From Bacteroidia bacterium (GTDB taxonomy: Bacteria; Bacteroidota; Bacteroidia; CAILMK01; JBBDIG01), in assembly GCA_040880525.1 (NCBI GenBank), contig JBBDIG010000004.1, forward strand, positions 1 through 50,598: a DNA stretch of 50,598 nucleotides, given 5' to 3'. Positions 1 to 8,003 of the stretch are shown here, piece after piece; positions within the stretch are counted from its first letter, which is position 1, and every line of letters begins with the position of its first letter. A program made the position numbers and the translations under genes. The notes beneath the pieces are model-generated. The model was not told the DNA's origin. It saw only the letters and a list, made by a program, of their open reading frames with translations, and made no database searches.

Positions 1-23
1 GAATTATAAAATCAAGCCTCATA

Positions 24-482
24 TTGTATAGATTATTTCGTTACCAGTCCTTAGTGCTATGTTTAACAATGTGCCTGATGCTGGCATCGTGCGCCAAAGA
101 CGATGACGACAACGATCCCGAACCTACGGTGGCTGATAACAAAATATCCGCAACCGTAAATGGCCAGGAATGGGAAGCCAAAATTTCCAGCGTGGCAGTA
201 TCCGGGGGCAAGCAGATTTATGCGCTCAAAACCTCTGATTCCTCCAGCTTCCAGCTTTTCATCCCAGAGGAAGGCACTGGCAATTTTGACCTGGCCACAT
301 CTGAAGCTACGCTTCTATTTGATGACGGAACCAGTCCTTACAGCGTTGGCGTCTCCGGTATGATTACGCTGGAAACCAACACCTCTGATGAAATAAAAGG
401 TACTTTCCAGGGCGAGATTGCTTCTCATTTTGCAGACGACACGCTGACGATTGATAACGGGGTTTTGCTTTATTCGCGGTAA
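24..482 (+). CDS. Small lipoprotein, DUF6252-like (5' end possibly outside window)
   Basis: Predicted small surface or periplasmic lipoprotein of unknown function. A hydrophobic stretch (residues 9-22) ends in the lipobox-like LASC, with Cys23 followed by an acidic AKDDDDNDPEP linker, as is usual for Bacteroidota lipoproteins. The rest is a beta-rich domain of about 110 residues containing NGQEWEA and a terminal GVLLYSR, resembling DUF6252-type domains. The start given here is a TTG. The frame stays open to base 3 with no stop, so the true start may lie upstream of the window. The next gene is a clear paralog with the same layout (lipobox, acidic linker, EWEA/HWEA motif, KGTF.GEI near the end). 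Family assignment is by resemblance only. Confidence 0.7.
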   Translation: MYRLFRYQSLVLCLTMCLMLASCAKDDDDNDPEPTVADNKISATVNGQEWEAKISSVAVSGGKQIYALKTSDSSSFQLFIPEEGTGNFDLATSEATLLFDDGTSPYSVGVSGMITLETNTSDEIKGTFQGEIASHFADDTLTIDNGVLLYSR

Positions 483-722
483 CGCGCTTTTGCAGGGATT
501 GTACAGTTTACCATAAAATCAGAACCGGCACCCAAGCTCATCTTAAAAATTAAGGAGTTTGACGTAGCCGGTTTTTTTATTTCCCATGATGCATGGTTGG
601 CGATCTACCGCAATTCAGCTACCTGGATTTCTTGTGTTTTTGTTGAATGAAGTAAAGTAGCCGTTGTGCGCCATATTTCCTATTATTTTATTCCTTATGG
701 ATGATTAATAGTCTTTCAACAT

Positions 723-730
723 TATGTTTG
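723..730 (+). promoter_or_regulatory. Putative Bacteroidota -7 promoter box
   Basis: TATGTTTG matches the Bacteroidota -7 consensus TAnnTTTG exactly and lies 25 bases before the ATG of the second lipoprotein gene. No convincing -33 TTTG is visible at the usual distance, so the call rests on one box. Confidence 0.4.
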
Positions 731-755
731 TAATCCAAACAATTTAAACTTAGAT

Positions 756-1217
756 ATGAAAACGATCTTTCCTTTTCGCCTGCAATGGCCGCTGGTATTG
801 TTTCTCGCCTTTTGTGTTACACTACTCTCCTGCGCTAAAGAGGAGGACGATGATCCCGAACCTAAGCGGAATAGCAATTTATCTGTAACCATAGACGGAG
901 AACATTGGGAAGCCCCGGGAGTTGTGGCAACCACGTCCGGATATAAGCAGATGTATGCTCAGAAATCATCCGATGGAACCAGTTTTCAGGTGATCTTTCC
1001 TGAAGATGGCACCGGCACTTTCGATTTGGTGGATGATGATGTTATGTTATCTTATGTTGACGGCAACGATTCTTACAGCTTCCCAATATCAGGCAGCATC
1101 ATAGTGGACGTGAACACCTCCACATCATTGAAGGGCACCTTCCATGGCGAGATCACTGATCTTTTTGACGAGGATACTGTAATCATTCAGAATGGGGTGT
1201 TTATCTATGAGAGGTAG
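756..1217 (+). CDS. Small lipoprotein, DUF6252-like, tandem paralog
   Basis: Predicted lipoprotein: positively charged start (MKTIFPFR), hydrophobic core, lipobox LLSC with Cys26, then an acidic EEDDDPEP linker. The mature domain of about 115 residues aligns along its whole length with the upstream gene: DGEHWEAP against NGQEWEAK, SSDGTSFQVIFPEDGTGTFD against the matching segment there, and the ending NGVFIYER against NGVLLYSR. The two genes are 273 bases apart in the same orientation and look like a tandem duplication. A -7 promoter box sits just upstream, so this copy may be transcribed independently. Function is unknown; DUF6252-like is a resemblance, not a verified match. Confidence 0.75.
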   Translation: MKTIFPFRLQWPLVLFLAFCVTLLSCAKEEDDDPEPKRNSNLSVTIDGEHWEAPGVVATTSGYKQMYAQKSSDGTSFQVIFPEDGTGTFDLVDDDVMLSYVDGNDSYSFPISGSIIVDVNTSTSLKGTFHGEITDLFDEDTVIIQNGVFIYER

Positions 1218-1243
1218 GGTTTAATATCCGGGAAGCAGTTCCC

Positions 1244-1277
1244 GTTGGCGCGCGTTTAGCGATAGCGTAACGCGTGC
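1244..1277 (+). repeat. Dispersed GC-rich hairpin repeat, copy 1
   Basis: 34-base intergenic element matching 44950-44983 at 30 of 34 positions and, inverted, 1651-1683. From 1247 it folds into a hairpin of about 10 bp (one G-T wobble), a 2x2 internal mismatch, 2 more bp and a GATA loop. See the first finding for covariation. Confidence 0.75.
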
Positions 1278-1438
1278 CTTGGCGCTCTTCCAAGCCCCAA
1301 TCCTATTCTACTCTATTAATTTTACCTTCAGCAAAACTTTCATACCAGCGCGCAAACTGAAGGTATGCATAGCTTTGGGCATTTATGAAAGATTACATGA
1401 ATGCCAATGAGATGGCCCGGACAGACATAATACTGTTC

Positions 1439-1558
1439 TGTCATTCCCGCGAAGGCGGGAATCTTCTGCATTGCGGAAACTTATGCAGAAAGAGCAACAG
1501 CAGGCACCCGCGCAGGAGATTCCGGACATTTCGTGAAAAACGAAATTCCGGAATGACA
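1439..1558. repeat. MITE-like palindromic element with 9-base terminal inverted repeats
   Basis: A 120-base gene-free element bounded by TGTCATTCC (1439-1447) and its reverse complement GGAATGACA (1550-1558). Inside are three hairpins: CCCGC/GCGGG (1446-1459), TCTGCAT/ATGCAGA (1465-1489) and a weaker one near 1520-1550. It is the type of intergenic repeat that yields spurious 'CHSREGGN' translations in many bacterial genomes. A 62-codon frame crossing it (1385-1573) is not considered a gene. Confidence 0.65.
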
Positions 1559-1650
1559 ATAAGCGTGAAATAATTTAATTGAATTTTGCCTTTTATTACC
1601 AGTCCAATACCTCTGCAATTTTCTTAGTCTGAAGCTTGAAATCTTGGCCC

Positions 1651-1683
1651 GCCCGCATTACGCTTCGCTAAATGCGCGCTAAC
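1651..1683 (-). repeat. Dispersed GC-rich hairpin repeat, copy 3 (inverted)
   Basis: The reverse complement of this 33-base stretch aligns with the hairpin repeats at 1244-1277 and 44950-44983. The core is GCATTTAGCGAAGCGTAATGC: it has an A-T pair where the other copies have G-C, and a 3-base loop. Copies 1 and 3 face each other around the MITE-like element, and the whole of 1218-1773 holds repeats rather than genes. Confidence 0.65.
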
Positions 1684-1773
1684 TTTTAGGATGGCCAGGG
1701 CTGATCAGCCGCTTCCTGAAAACGCACGATTCCGGTTGCATTTTATCTATTTTTACCGCTGCAAAAGCGCAGC

Positions 1774-3633
1774 ATGAAGGAATCAGCTTTTATAAATCAG
1801 AACAAGGAGAAATGGCAGAGTTTTGAGGACATCCTGGACAAAAAGGAGAAAGATCCTGACAAGCTCAGCAACCTATACATCCAGGTGACGGATGATCTTT
1901 CTTATGCCCGTACTTTCTATCCCAACCGCTCTGTGCGCTACTACCTGAATGGACTGGCACAGCGGGTATATCACTCCATTTATAAAAACAAAAAAGCCAC
2001 GCGCAGCCGCATCGTGGAGTTTTGGCAGGAGGATTTGCCGCATACCGTGTATGAATCGCGCAGAGAGCTGATCTTTTCCTTTCTGATGTTCCTGCTTTCT
2101 TTTCTCATCGGCTGGCTTTCCAGCACTAACGATCCTGATTTTGTGCGCTCTATCCTTGGCGATAATTACGTGAATATGACCCTGGAGAATATCGAAAAGG
2201 GCGACCCGATGGCCGTTTACAAAAGTCACGATATGTTCGAAATGATGCTCATGATCATTCAAAATAACCTGCAGGTTGCATTTCTCACTTTCGTAATGGG
2301 CGTTGTGTTCGCTATTGGAACTGTGGGCGTGCTGCTCACCAACGGCATTATGGTAGGCGCTTTCCAGTGTTTCTTCTTTCAGCATGCTGTGGGAATGGAG
2401 TCTGTTCTCACCATCTGGCTGCACGGCACGCTGGAAATTTCTGCAATCGTAATTGCCGGGGGTGCGGGCCTTGTACTGGGCAAAGGCCTGCTTTTCCCTG
2501 GAACGCTCTCCCGGATGCAGGCATTTCTCATCTCCGCCCGAAGAGGCATGAAGATCATGGCCGGCATTGTTCCCATCATTGTGCTGGCCGGAATAATAGA
2601 AAGTGTGCTCACTCGATTCACGGAATCACCTGCCCTTGTGCGGGGCATCTTTATCCTGATTTCCCTGGCTTTTGTGCTTGGCTATTTCGTATACTATCCC
2701 TGGAGGCGGTCGCGTAGCGGCTTTGCACAAAAAGACCATGAAGACCGCCTGCCGCCACAACAGCCCCATGTTACTGATTTCAGCGTTATCAGAAACTCCA
2801 GCGCAGCATTTACTGAAACGTTTATTTTATATGGCAAATATTTTAAACCTTTAATGTTTGCAGTTTTAATTATTTCCATTATTTATACAATTACTCATTC
2901 AATTATTTATACAGAAGGCTTCCGCCCGGTAATTTTAAATTTTTCAATTCAGAATATTATTACATTCATGGCCGTCCGGCTAAGTAATTTTTTCTTTGAT
3001 TTTTCAAACTATCCATTGCTTTTTCCGCTCAATGTACTGGCATTTTCTTTACTGGCCATTACGGTACATTGGTGTATCTCCAGAGAACATAGCAAGTGGA
3101 GCGGACAGGATCAGTCTCCTGGGTTCATTCCTTTTTTTATTCGCCACTATTGGAAAATGGTGATCATCAGTGCTCTGTTTCAGGCTTTGTTTTTCCTGCC
3201 GGTTTTTGCGTGGATGGTCATGGCCGTGCTGGCAGGTCCGGTGCTGCTTGTGTGGTTTCGGCAGGGAGTTGAAGAGCGCTTCGACCCGTGGCGCACGGTG
3301 AACATTGCATTTGGCTATGGCATTGAAACCTATGCGCTGTTCCTTGTCATCTTGTTGTTGTGCCTTATCTTTATGTCCGTTATGATCAGCCCTATATTAT
3401 TCCTCCTTATTGATATAATTAGCTGGAATCTGCCGCTTGAACCAGCGGTAATCATGAACGGTCTGCAATATTTCCTTTCTTTTCTTTATTCCCTTGTTTT
3501 CGGTCTTTTGTTGCCGCTGCTGTTTTTCAGTTTCGGAATTCAATACTACAGCATGGCTGAGGCCGATGGCGCACAAAACCTGCTGAAGCAAATTGCCCAA
3601 CTGGGAAATGATAAAAAAGCCAATGGAAAATAA
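1774..3633 (+). CDS. SpoIIM-like (DUF95) membrane protein fused to a second membrane domain
   Basis: Polytopic inner-membrane protein. Residues 1-95 are cytoplasmic and helical. From RRELIFSFLMFLLSF (about 95) to about 315 it resembles the stage II sporulation protein M family, including the conserved GTLEISAIVIAGGAGL region. Such proteins occur in non-sporulating Bacteroidota beside DUF4129 and DUF4350 genes, as here. SpoIIM-like proteins are usually about 330 residues. This one is 619, with a further hydrophobic half (about 345-600, several predicted segments) that I cannot assign to a family. The next gene starts 3 bases after its stop, so they should be co-transcribed. The MoxR ATPase, DUF58 and RDD partners often found in this cluster are absent from the window. 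Function unknown; an envelope role is inferred from context. Confidence 0.8.
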   Translation: MKESAFINQNKEKWQSFEDILDKKEKDPDKLSNLYIQVTDDLSYARTFYPNRSVRYYLNGLAQRVYHSIYKNKKATRSRIVEFWQEDLPHTVYESRRELIFSFLMFLLSFLIGWLSSTNDPDFVRSILGDNYVNMTLENIEKGDPMAVYKSHDMFEMMLMIIQNNLQVAFLTFVMGVVFAIGTVGVLLTNGIMVGAFQCFFFQHAVGMESVLTIWLHGTLEISAIVIAGGAGLVLGKGLLFPGTLSRMQAFLISARRGMKIMAGIVPIIVLAGIIESVLTRFTESPALVRGIFILISLAFVLGYFVYYPWRRSRSGFAQKDHEDRLPPQQPHVTDFSVIRNSSAAFTETFILYGKYFKPLMFAVLIISIIYTITHSIIYTEGFRPVILNFSIQNIITFMAVRLSNFFFDFSNYPLLFPLNVLAFSLLAITVHWCISREHSKWSGQDQSPGFIPFFIRHYWKMVIISALFQALFFLPVFAWMVMAVLAGPVLLVWFRQGVEERFDPWRTVNIAFGYGIETYALFLVILLLCLIFMSVMISPILFLLIDIISWNLPLEPAVIMNGLQYFLSFLYSLVFGLLLPLLFFSFGIQYYSMAEADGAQNLLKQIAQLGNDKKANGK

Positions 3634-3636
3634 AAT

Positions 3637-4428
3637 ATGAAAAATCCGTTATTTATTTTTTTCGTATTAATTATTTTAATCATAAAACCTGTTGCGGTGG
3701 CTGCACAGGAATTTATTGAAGAAGAGGAAGAATTTGAGGAGCTTGAGAATTCCGAATTTGAAGAAGTAGAATATGAAGAGGCTGAACGCGCATTGGATTT
3801 TTATGAAACAGAAACGCCCGATCCCGGCCCCGTAAAGGCATTTGATAATGCGCAGTACAGGAAAGCTACGGAGGGCCTGGAATATGGAACTGAAGAACAA
3901 CCGGATGCAGAAACCGGCACCAAGACTGTCCAGCGAACCACATCACTGCCTCAGGGAGTTGTCACTTCCTTTCAGATCCTTGTGGCCCTTTTGATTGCAG
4001 GGTTGCTTATTTTCATTCTTGTCCGCACCATTAGCCGCATTGGAGGCCCGGCAAATAAAAAGCTGCGGGCACAGGAAACAATGGGCGGCATACTGCAACC
4101 AGACAATCCGCATGAAGCACCCCTGGAAGCGATGCTGAAAAAGGCCCTCTCAGCAGGTGACACCAGGCAGGCTTTGCGTATTTATTATCTCATGCTTATT
4201 CGCCAGCTCTCCGAAAAAGGCTGGATAACCTGGAAGCGTGAAAAAACCAACTTCGACTATTTGCGGGAAACAAGCAGCCGCAACGGCAATCAGACTTTCC
4301 GGGAGCTTACGCTGATTTTTGAGCGCTACTGGTATGGAAATGCCAAGTTGCCCCTTGAAACGTATGAACGGCTCAGCGCAAAGTTCGAGGCATTTATCAG
4401 GCAGGTGAAGGAGGGGACAGCGGCATGA
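3637..4428 (+). CDS. DUF4129 domain protein
   Basis: Middle gene of the SpoIIM-like/DUF4129/DUF4350 operon. A signal peptide (residues 1-23, cleavage near AVAAQ) leads to a strikingly acidic region (about 25-60, runs of Glu). A transmembrane segment follows at about 107-132 (ILVALLIAGLLIFILV), then a C-terminal cytoplasmic helical domain with the DUF4129 pattern: ALRIYYLMLIRQLSEKGW, then FRELTLIFERYWYGN and a final FEAFIRQ. The topology puts the acidic part outside and DUF4129 inside. The next gene starts inside this one (ATGA overlap at 4425-4428), indicating translational coupling. The DUF4129 role is not established; presence beside transglutaminase-like or MoxR systems elsewhere suggests envelope assembly. 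Confidence 0.8.
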   Translation: MKNPLFIFFVLIILIIKPVAVAAQEFIEEEEEFEELENSEFEEVEYEEAERALDFYETETPDPGPVKAFDNAQYRKATEGLEYGTEEQPDAETGTKTVQRTTSLPQGVVTSFQILVALLIAGLLIFILVRTISRIGGPANKKLRAQETMGGILQPDNPHEAPLEAMLKKALSAGDTRQALRIYYLMLIRQLSEKGWITWKREKTNFDYLRETSSRNGNQTFRELTLIFERYWYGNAKLPLETYERLSAKFEAFIRQVKEGTAA

Positions 4429-5669
4429 TGAGCACCCGTAATATCATCCTGGCGGGCATTGGCCTGGTACTGCTTCTTTTGGGTGTATTTTACCTGGGAT
4501 CTGCCTCGAATCAAAAACATTCCTGGCAAATACATTTGAACCCTGAAAGCAAAGATCCGTACGGAACTCACGTGCTGGTGGAATTGCTGAAAAACTATTT
4601 TCCGCAGCATGACTTCGTAATTTCTGAAGATATGCTGGACCACCGCCTGCGCCTGGAAAAAGTATCTGTTCCGTCCACGCTCATTCTCTCTGAAAGGCAA
4701 ACCTATTTTGACAGCCTGGAAGTGGTGGCGGTGAAGGAGTTTGTTGCCGCAGGAAATACGGTCTTTATCTATGCGTTCCAGTTTCCCGTCCATTTGCTTG
4801 ACGAACTTCTGGAAGAATCCTGCAACGTCTCCGGCTATCCATTCATCACCCGAAAAAATATTTTTGCAAACTTTTCTTCTACTGAATTAAAAAATAAAGA
4901 GTCTTATTTATTTGAATTTAAAAGCCGGTATGGAAGCAGGGAATTTGGGTGGGAATACTTTGATCCTGAAGAAACTTGTTTTGATAGCGGGTATAGTGTA
5001 CTGGGCCGCTTTAATGAGAGTTACATCAATTTTTATAGTGTTCCTTACGGGAAAGGGCGGTTCCTCATCCATACCTCGCCACTCATGTTTACCAACTACC
5101 ATTTGCTGCGCAGCAGTGGGAAGGAATACGTTGAAAAGACCCTGGCATATTTTCCTGAAGGTGATATAATCTGGGACAACCGCCCGCTGAATGTGGTTCG
5201 TCCATCTGGCGGCCAGCGAATTTCAGAAAGTCCGTTGGCGTATATATTAGGTGAGGATGGTTTGCGCTGGGGATGGTATGTGCTCCTTTCGATGTTATTG
5301 CTTTATGCAATGTTCCAGGCCAGGCGCAGGCAAAAGATCATTCCGCTCCTGGAGCCGAATACCAATACCAGCCTGGAGTTCGTGGAGTCTATCGGCAATC
5401 TTTATTACCAGCAGCAAAACCATCGCAACCTGGCGCTGCAAAAAATGAAACATTTCCTACTTTATATCCGGAGGCATTACCATATTTCAACGCAACGGCT
5501 GGATAAGGATTTAATAAAAAATATTAGTATAAAGTCAAAAGTGCCAGCAGAGGAAGTGGAGATGATCTTCAGAACCTATAATTCCATTAAAACCCACAAA
5601 AGCATTGAAGATTATTTTCTCATTGATTTTCATGAGGCTATTGAAAATTTTTACAGAAAATGCAGGTAG
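4425..5669 (+). CDS. DUF4350 domain membrane protein
   Basis: Last gene of the membrane operon, overlapping the DUF4129 gene by 4 bases. A transmembrane helix at about residues 8-25 is followed by an extracytoplasmic domain with the DUF4350 pattern (DPYGTHVLVELLKNYFP; then VKEFVAAGNTVFIYA, reminiscent of GATase-like folds). A second transmembrane segment lies at about 282-299 (YVLLSMLLLYAMF), and a basic cytoplasmic tail of about 115 residues follows (LEFVESIGNLYYQQQNHRNLALQKM). These features match DUF4350 proteins of Bacteroidota SpoIIM/DUF4129/MoxR clusters. No catalytic residues can be claimed. No MoxR or DUF58 gene follows: the downstream DNA carries degenerate repeats and then a convergent operon. 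Confidence 0.8.
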   Translation: MMSTRNIILAGIGLVLLLLGVFYLGSASNQKHSWQIHLNPESKDPYGTHVLVELLKNYFPQHDFVISEDMLDHRLRLEKVSVPSTLILSERQTYFDSLEVVAVKEFVAAGNTVFIYAFQFPVHLLDELLEESCNVSGYPFITRKNIFANFSSTELKNKESYLFEFKSRYGSREFGWEYFDPEETCFDSGYSVLGRFNESYINFYSVPYGKGRFLIHTSPLMFTNYHLLRSSGKEYVEKTLAYFPEGDIIWDNRPLNVVRPSGGQRISESPLAYILGEDGLRWGWYVLLSMLLLYAMFQARRRQKIIPLLEPNTNTSLEFVESIGNLYYQQQNHRNLALQKMKHFLLYIRRHYHISTQRLDKDLIKNISIKSKVPAEEVEMIFRTYNSIKTHKSIEDYFLIDFHEAIENFYRKCR

Positions 5670-5674
5670 GGGAT

Positions 5675-5777
5675 TTTAGACACTAAGGCTCGAAGGCACT
5701 AAGCTTCACAATGACTTTTTTATTACCCGGTGCGTAGAGGTTTTTAGACACAAAGGATCAAAGGCTCAAAGATTCAC
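5675..5777 (+). repeat. Two degenerate 35-base direct repeats
   Basis: 5675-5709 and 5743-5777 match at 29 of 35 positions; both begin TTTAGACAC and end TTCAC. Each contains an 8-base periodicity (GCTCGAAG, GCACTAAG), like degenerate 'GACACGAAGGCACGAAG' tracts in other genomes. They fill the gap between two convergent operons; I see nothing else in 5670-5845. Confidence 0.55.
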
Positions 5778-5845
5778 TTAGTTTATACCTGCAATTTCTG
5801 CTGCTGTGGATTGTCCAGCTGGAAGCCAGGCTTACCCTTACCGTC

Positions 5846-5995
5846 TTAAAAAAGGGTGTAAATAAATGGGGCAGCGGCAGAACCCCCGCCAATTACTATT
5901 AAGACCCCAACGAGAAGCAGAATGACGATGATTGGCATGAGCCACCATTTCTTCCTTTCCTTCAAAAAGTCCCACATGTCGGTTAAAAACTCCAT
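5846..5995 (-). CDS. Small DUF5989 family membrane protein (49 aa)
   Basis: A 49-residue protein too short for usual ORF cut-offs. It starts MEFLTDMWDFLKERKKWW, followed by one hydrophobic segment (about residues 19-36, LMPIIVILLLVGVLIVI) and the ending GSAAAPFIYTLF. The WxFLKERKK(F/W)W start, single helix and APFIYTLF end are the hallmarks of DUF5989, so expression as a real gene is very likely. The expected topology is a short amphipathic cytoplasmic start and one membrane helix. The family is often found with polysaccharide or carbamoyltransferase genes. Here it begins 12 bases after the stop of a GT4 glycosyltransferase, as the last gene of dapD - glycosyltransferase - DUF5989. Its function is unknown. 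Confidence 0.8.
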   Translation of the reverse strand: MEFLTDMWDFLKERKKWWLMPIIVILLLVGVLIVIGGGSAAAPFIYTLF

Positions 5996-6007
5996 AAATA
6001 TTTCCCT

Positions 6008-7135
6008 CTATTTTAGACGTTCCTTTGTAATCTCCAGATAAAGTGACAGCAATTGCTTTGTGAGTTGGGAGGGTTGGAACTTCTTGGCAAAATTAAGGCT
6101 TTTTGATACGCTTTCCTTTGTGGCTGCCGAATCAGAAAATGTATTTTCTATCGCGTGGGCAAGTTCTTCCGGGTTATCCGGATCAACGTAGCGCGAATAG
6201 GGCCCGCCTACTTCAGGAAGTGAGGAACGGTTGCCGGTAATGACGGGCGTTTGACTCGCAATCGCTTCCAGCACTGGAATGCCGAAACCTTCATAAACGG
6301 AGGGATAAACAAAGGCTGCCGCCTGCTGGTACAGCGCAGGAAGATCCGAAGCCGGAACATCATGAAGAAAATATACCTGGCCCGTTAAGTTGTATTTCAG
6401 TACGAAATCCCGGACCTTTTGGAGATATTGCTTTTGTCCTCTGCCTACCACAACCAGCGGTATTTCCTGCCGGCCCTTTAGAATTTGCAGCGCCTTCACC
6501 ACGGTAAGAAGCCGCTTTCTTTCTATAACGGAACCCACATATAAAATGAAATCCGCAGGAATCCGATATTTTTTCAGAATTGAATTTCGAAACAGTTCAC
6601 TTGTTTTTTCGTAAAAAACCGGGGAACAACCCTGGTAAATCACTGTGATTTTAGCCGGATCTGTTTTATAAAATCTTACAATATCCGCCTTGGTACTTTC
6701 ACTCGTTGCGATAATCCGATCAGCAGTTTTGCAACTCAGTCGCGATTTCATGTCGTAGATATTCCGGTCCAGGGTTCCATACTGCAATGGAAAATATTTG
6801 AATATAAGGTCATGGATCGTAACGATTCCGGGAATTCCGGCACGGGGAAAAGTGAAGGGAAGTTCATTGCTCAGTCCATGATAAAGTTGCAGGCCGCTTG
6901 CCGCTAAATCCTGCCAAATTCCGAAGGATCGCCAGAAAAACCTGCCGCCCCACTGTGGCTGATGAATCTTAATATTCCCGGGAAGAGGCGCTGCCCCGGC
7001 CGGGAGAGATGGCGTAAAAAGATGATATTGATGGTCAGGATAATGGGCTGCCAGATTTTGAACCAATGTACGGCTGTAGTTTCCGAGTCCGGTCCGGTTA
7101 TGAAAAAACCGTTTGGCGTCAAATCCGATATTCAA
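6008..7135 (-). CDS. GT4-family glycosyltransferase
   Basis: Predicted GT-B retaining glycosyltransferase (family GT4), transferring a sugar from a nucleotide-sugar donor, probably to a surface glycan. The N-terminal domain starts MNIGFDAKRFFHNRTGLGNYSR, with the GxGxY(S/T)R pattern of mannosyltransferase-like GT4 enzymes. The C-terminal Rossmann domain begins near FILYVGSVIERKR and carries the donor-binding signature YEGFGIPVLEAIA (about residues 281-293) with the E-x7-E spacing, then PVITGNRSSLPEVGG. The length (375) is normal. It starts 11 bases after dapD stops and is followed 12 bases later by the DUF5989 gene, so the three form one transcription unit. Acceptor and sugar cannot be read from the sequence. 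Confidence 0.88.
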   Translation of the reverse strand: MNIGFDAKRFFHNRTGLGNYSRTLVQNLAAHYPDHQYHLFTPSLPAGAAPLPGNIKIHQPQWGGRFFWRSFGIWQDLAASGLQLYHGLSNELPFTFPRAGIPGIVTIHDLIFKYFPLQYGTLDRNIYDMKSRLSCKTADRIIATSESTKADIVRFYKTDPAKITVIYQGCSPVFYEKTSELFRNSILKKYRIPADFILYVGSVIERKRLLTVVKALQILKGRQEIPLVVVGRGQKQYLQKVRDFVLKYNLTGQVYFLHDVPASDLPALYQQAAAFVYPSVYEGFGIPVLEAIASQTPVITGNRSSLPEVGGPYSRYVDPDNPEELAHAIENTFSDSAATKESVSKSLNFAKKFQPSQLTKQLLSLYLEITKERLK

Positions 7136-7146
7136 GTAAGCTCCAT

Positions 7147-7953
7147 TTAAACTGCCAGGTTATATTCCCGCAAGGCCTGGTTGAGGCTCGTTTTGCGGTC
7201 AGTAGATTCTTTGCGCTGGCCAATGATCAATGCGCAAGGCACCTGGTATGTCCCCGCGGGAAATTCCTTGGGCATTGTTCCGGGAATTACAACAGCGCGC
7301 GGAGGCACCATACTCCGGTGCTCCACAGGTTCCTTTCCTGATACATCAATTATCCTGGTGGATGCGGTGATTACCACATTGGCTCCGAGAACGGCTTCCT
7401 TTCCGATTCTCACGCCCTCTACCAGAATGCAGCGGGAACCTATAAAACAGTTGTCCTCAATGATTACGGGCGCAGCCTGCACCGGTTCCAGCACACCTCC
7501 AAGGCCCACACCTCCGCTCAGGTGTACATCCTTTCCTACCTGCGCGCATGAGCCAACCGTAGCCCAGGTGTCTACCATCGTTCCGCTATCCACGTAAGCT
7601 CCTATGTTAATATAAGAAGGCATCATCACCACGCCTTTTGCTACATACGAGCCGTAGCGTGCAATAGCATGGGGCACCACCCTCACTCCCAGTTCCTGGT
7701 ATCCTGTCTTCAAAGGAATTTTATCATGAAACTCAAAAGGCCCAACCTCTATTTTTTCCATTTGCTGCAAAGGGAAAAACAGGATCACGGCTTTCTTCAC
7801 CCATTCATTTACCTGCCATTCTCCGCCAGCCGGTTCAGCCACCCGAAGTTTTCCTTTATCAAGTTGATTTATTACTGCCCGGATGGCTTCCTTTGTTTTT
7901 TCTTCCTTTAGCAGGTCGCGGTTTTCCCATGCATTTTCTATCAGTTCCTTCAT
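7147..7953 (-). CDS. dapD: 2,3,4,5-tetrahydropyridine-2,6-dicarboxylate N-succinyltransferase (DapD)
   Basis: Catalyses succinyl transfer from succinyl-CoA to tetrahydrodipicolinate in the succinylase branch of lysine/meso-diaminopimelate synthesis. The N-terminal helical domain (residues 1-about 95) precedes a left-handed beta-helix of hexapeptide repeats (about 100-230) with the DapD signatures VVPHAIARYGSYV, MMPSYINIGAYVDSGTMVDT, VHLSGGVGLGGVLEP and EDNCFIGSRC. Length 268 fits the family (about 270). The first gene of the operon dapD - GT4 - DUF5989. The enzyme is a trimer in characterised members. I infer that cell wall precursor supply and surface glycosylation are co-expressed here. The upstream 50 bases are very AT-rich without a clear TAnnTTTG box. 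Confidence 0.97.
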   Translation of the reverse strand: MKELIENAWENRDLLKEEKTKEAIRAVINQLDKGKLRVAEPAGGEWQVNEWVKKAVILFFPLQQMEKIEVGPFEFHDKIPLKTGYQELGVRVVPHAIARYGSYVAKGVVMMPSYINIGAYVDSGTMVDTWATVGSCAQVGKDVHLSGGVGLGGVLEPVQAAPVIIEDNCFIGSRCILVEGVRIGKEAVLGANVVITASTRIIDVSGKEPVEHRSMVPPRAVVIPGTMPKEFPAGTYQVPCALIIGQRKESTDRKTSLNQALREYNLAV

Positions 7954-8003
7954 TTCTGCTTTTTAATATTTAAGCGTATTTAATTATTTAGCTTTTTAAT
8001 TAA

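Noticed and set aside
1385-1573. 62-codon plus-strand frame containing CHSREGGN
   Set aside because: It is the translation of the MITE-like palindromic repeat; such frames arise in many genomes and have no protein features.
1873-2424. 183-codon minus-strand frame
   Set aside because: Antisense shadow of the SpoIIM-like gene; His-rich translation without family features.
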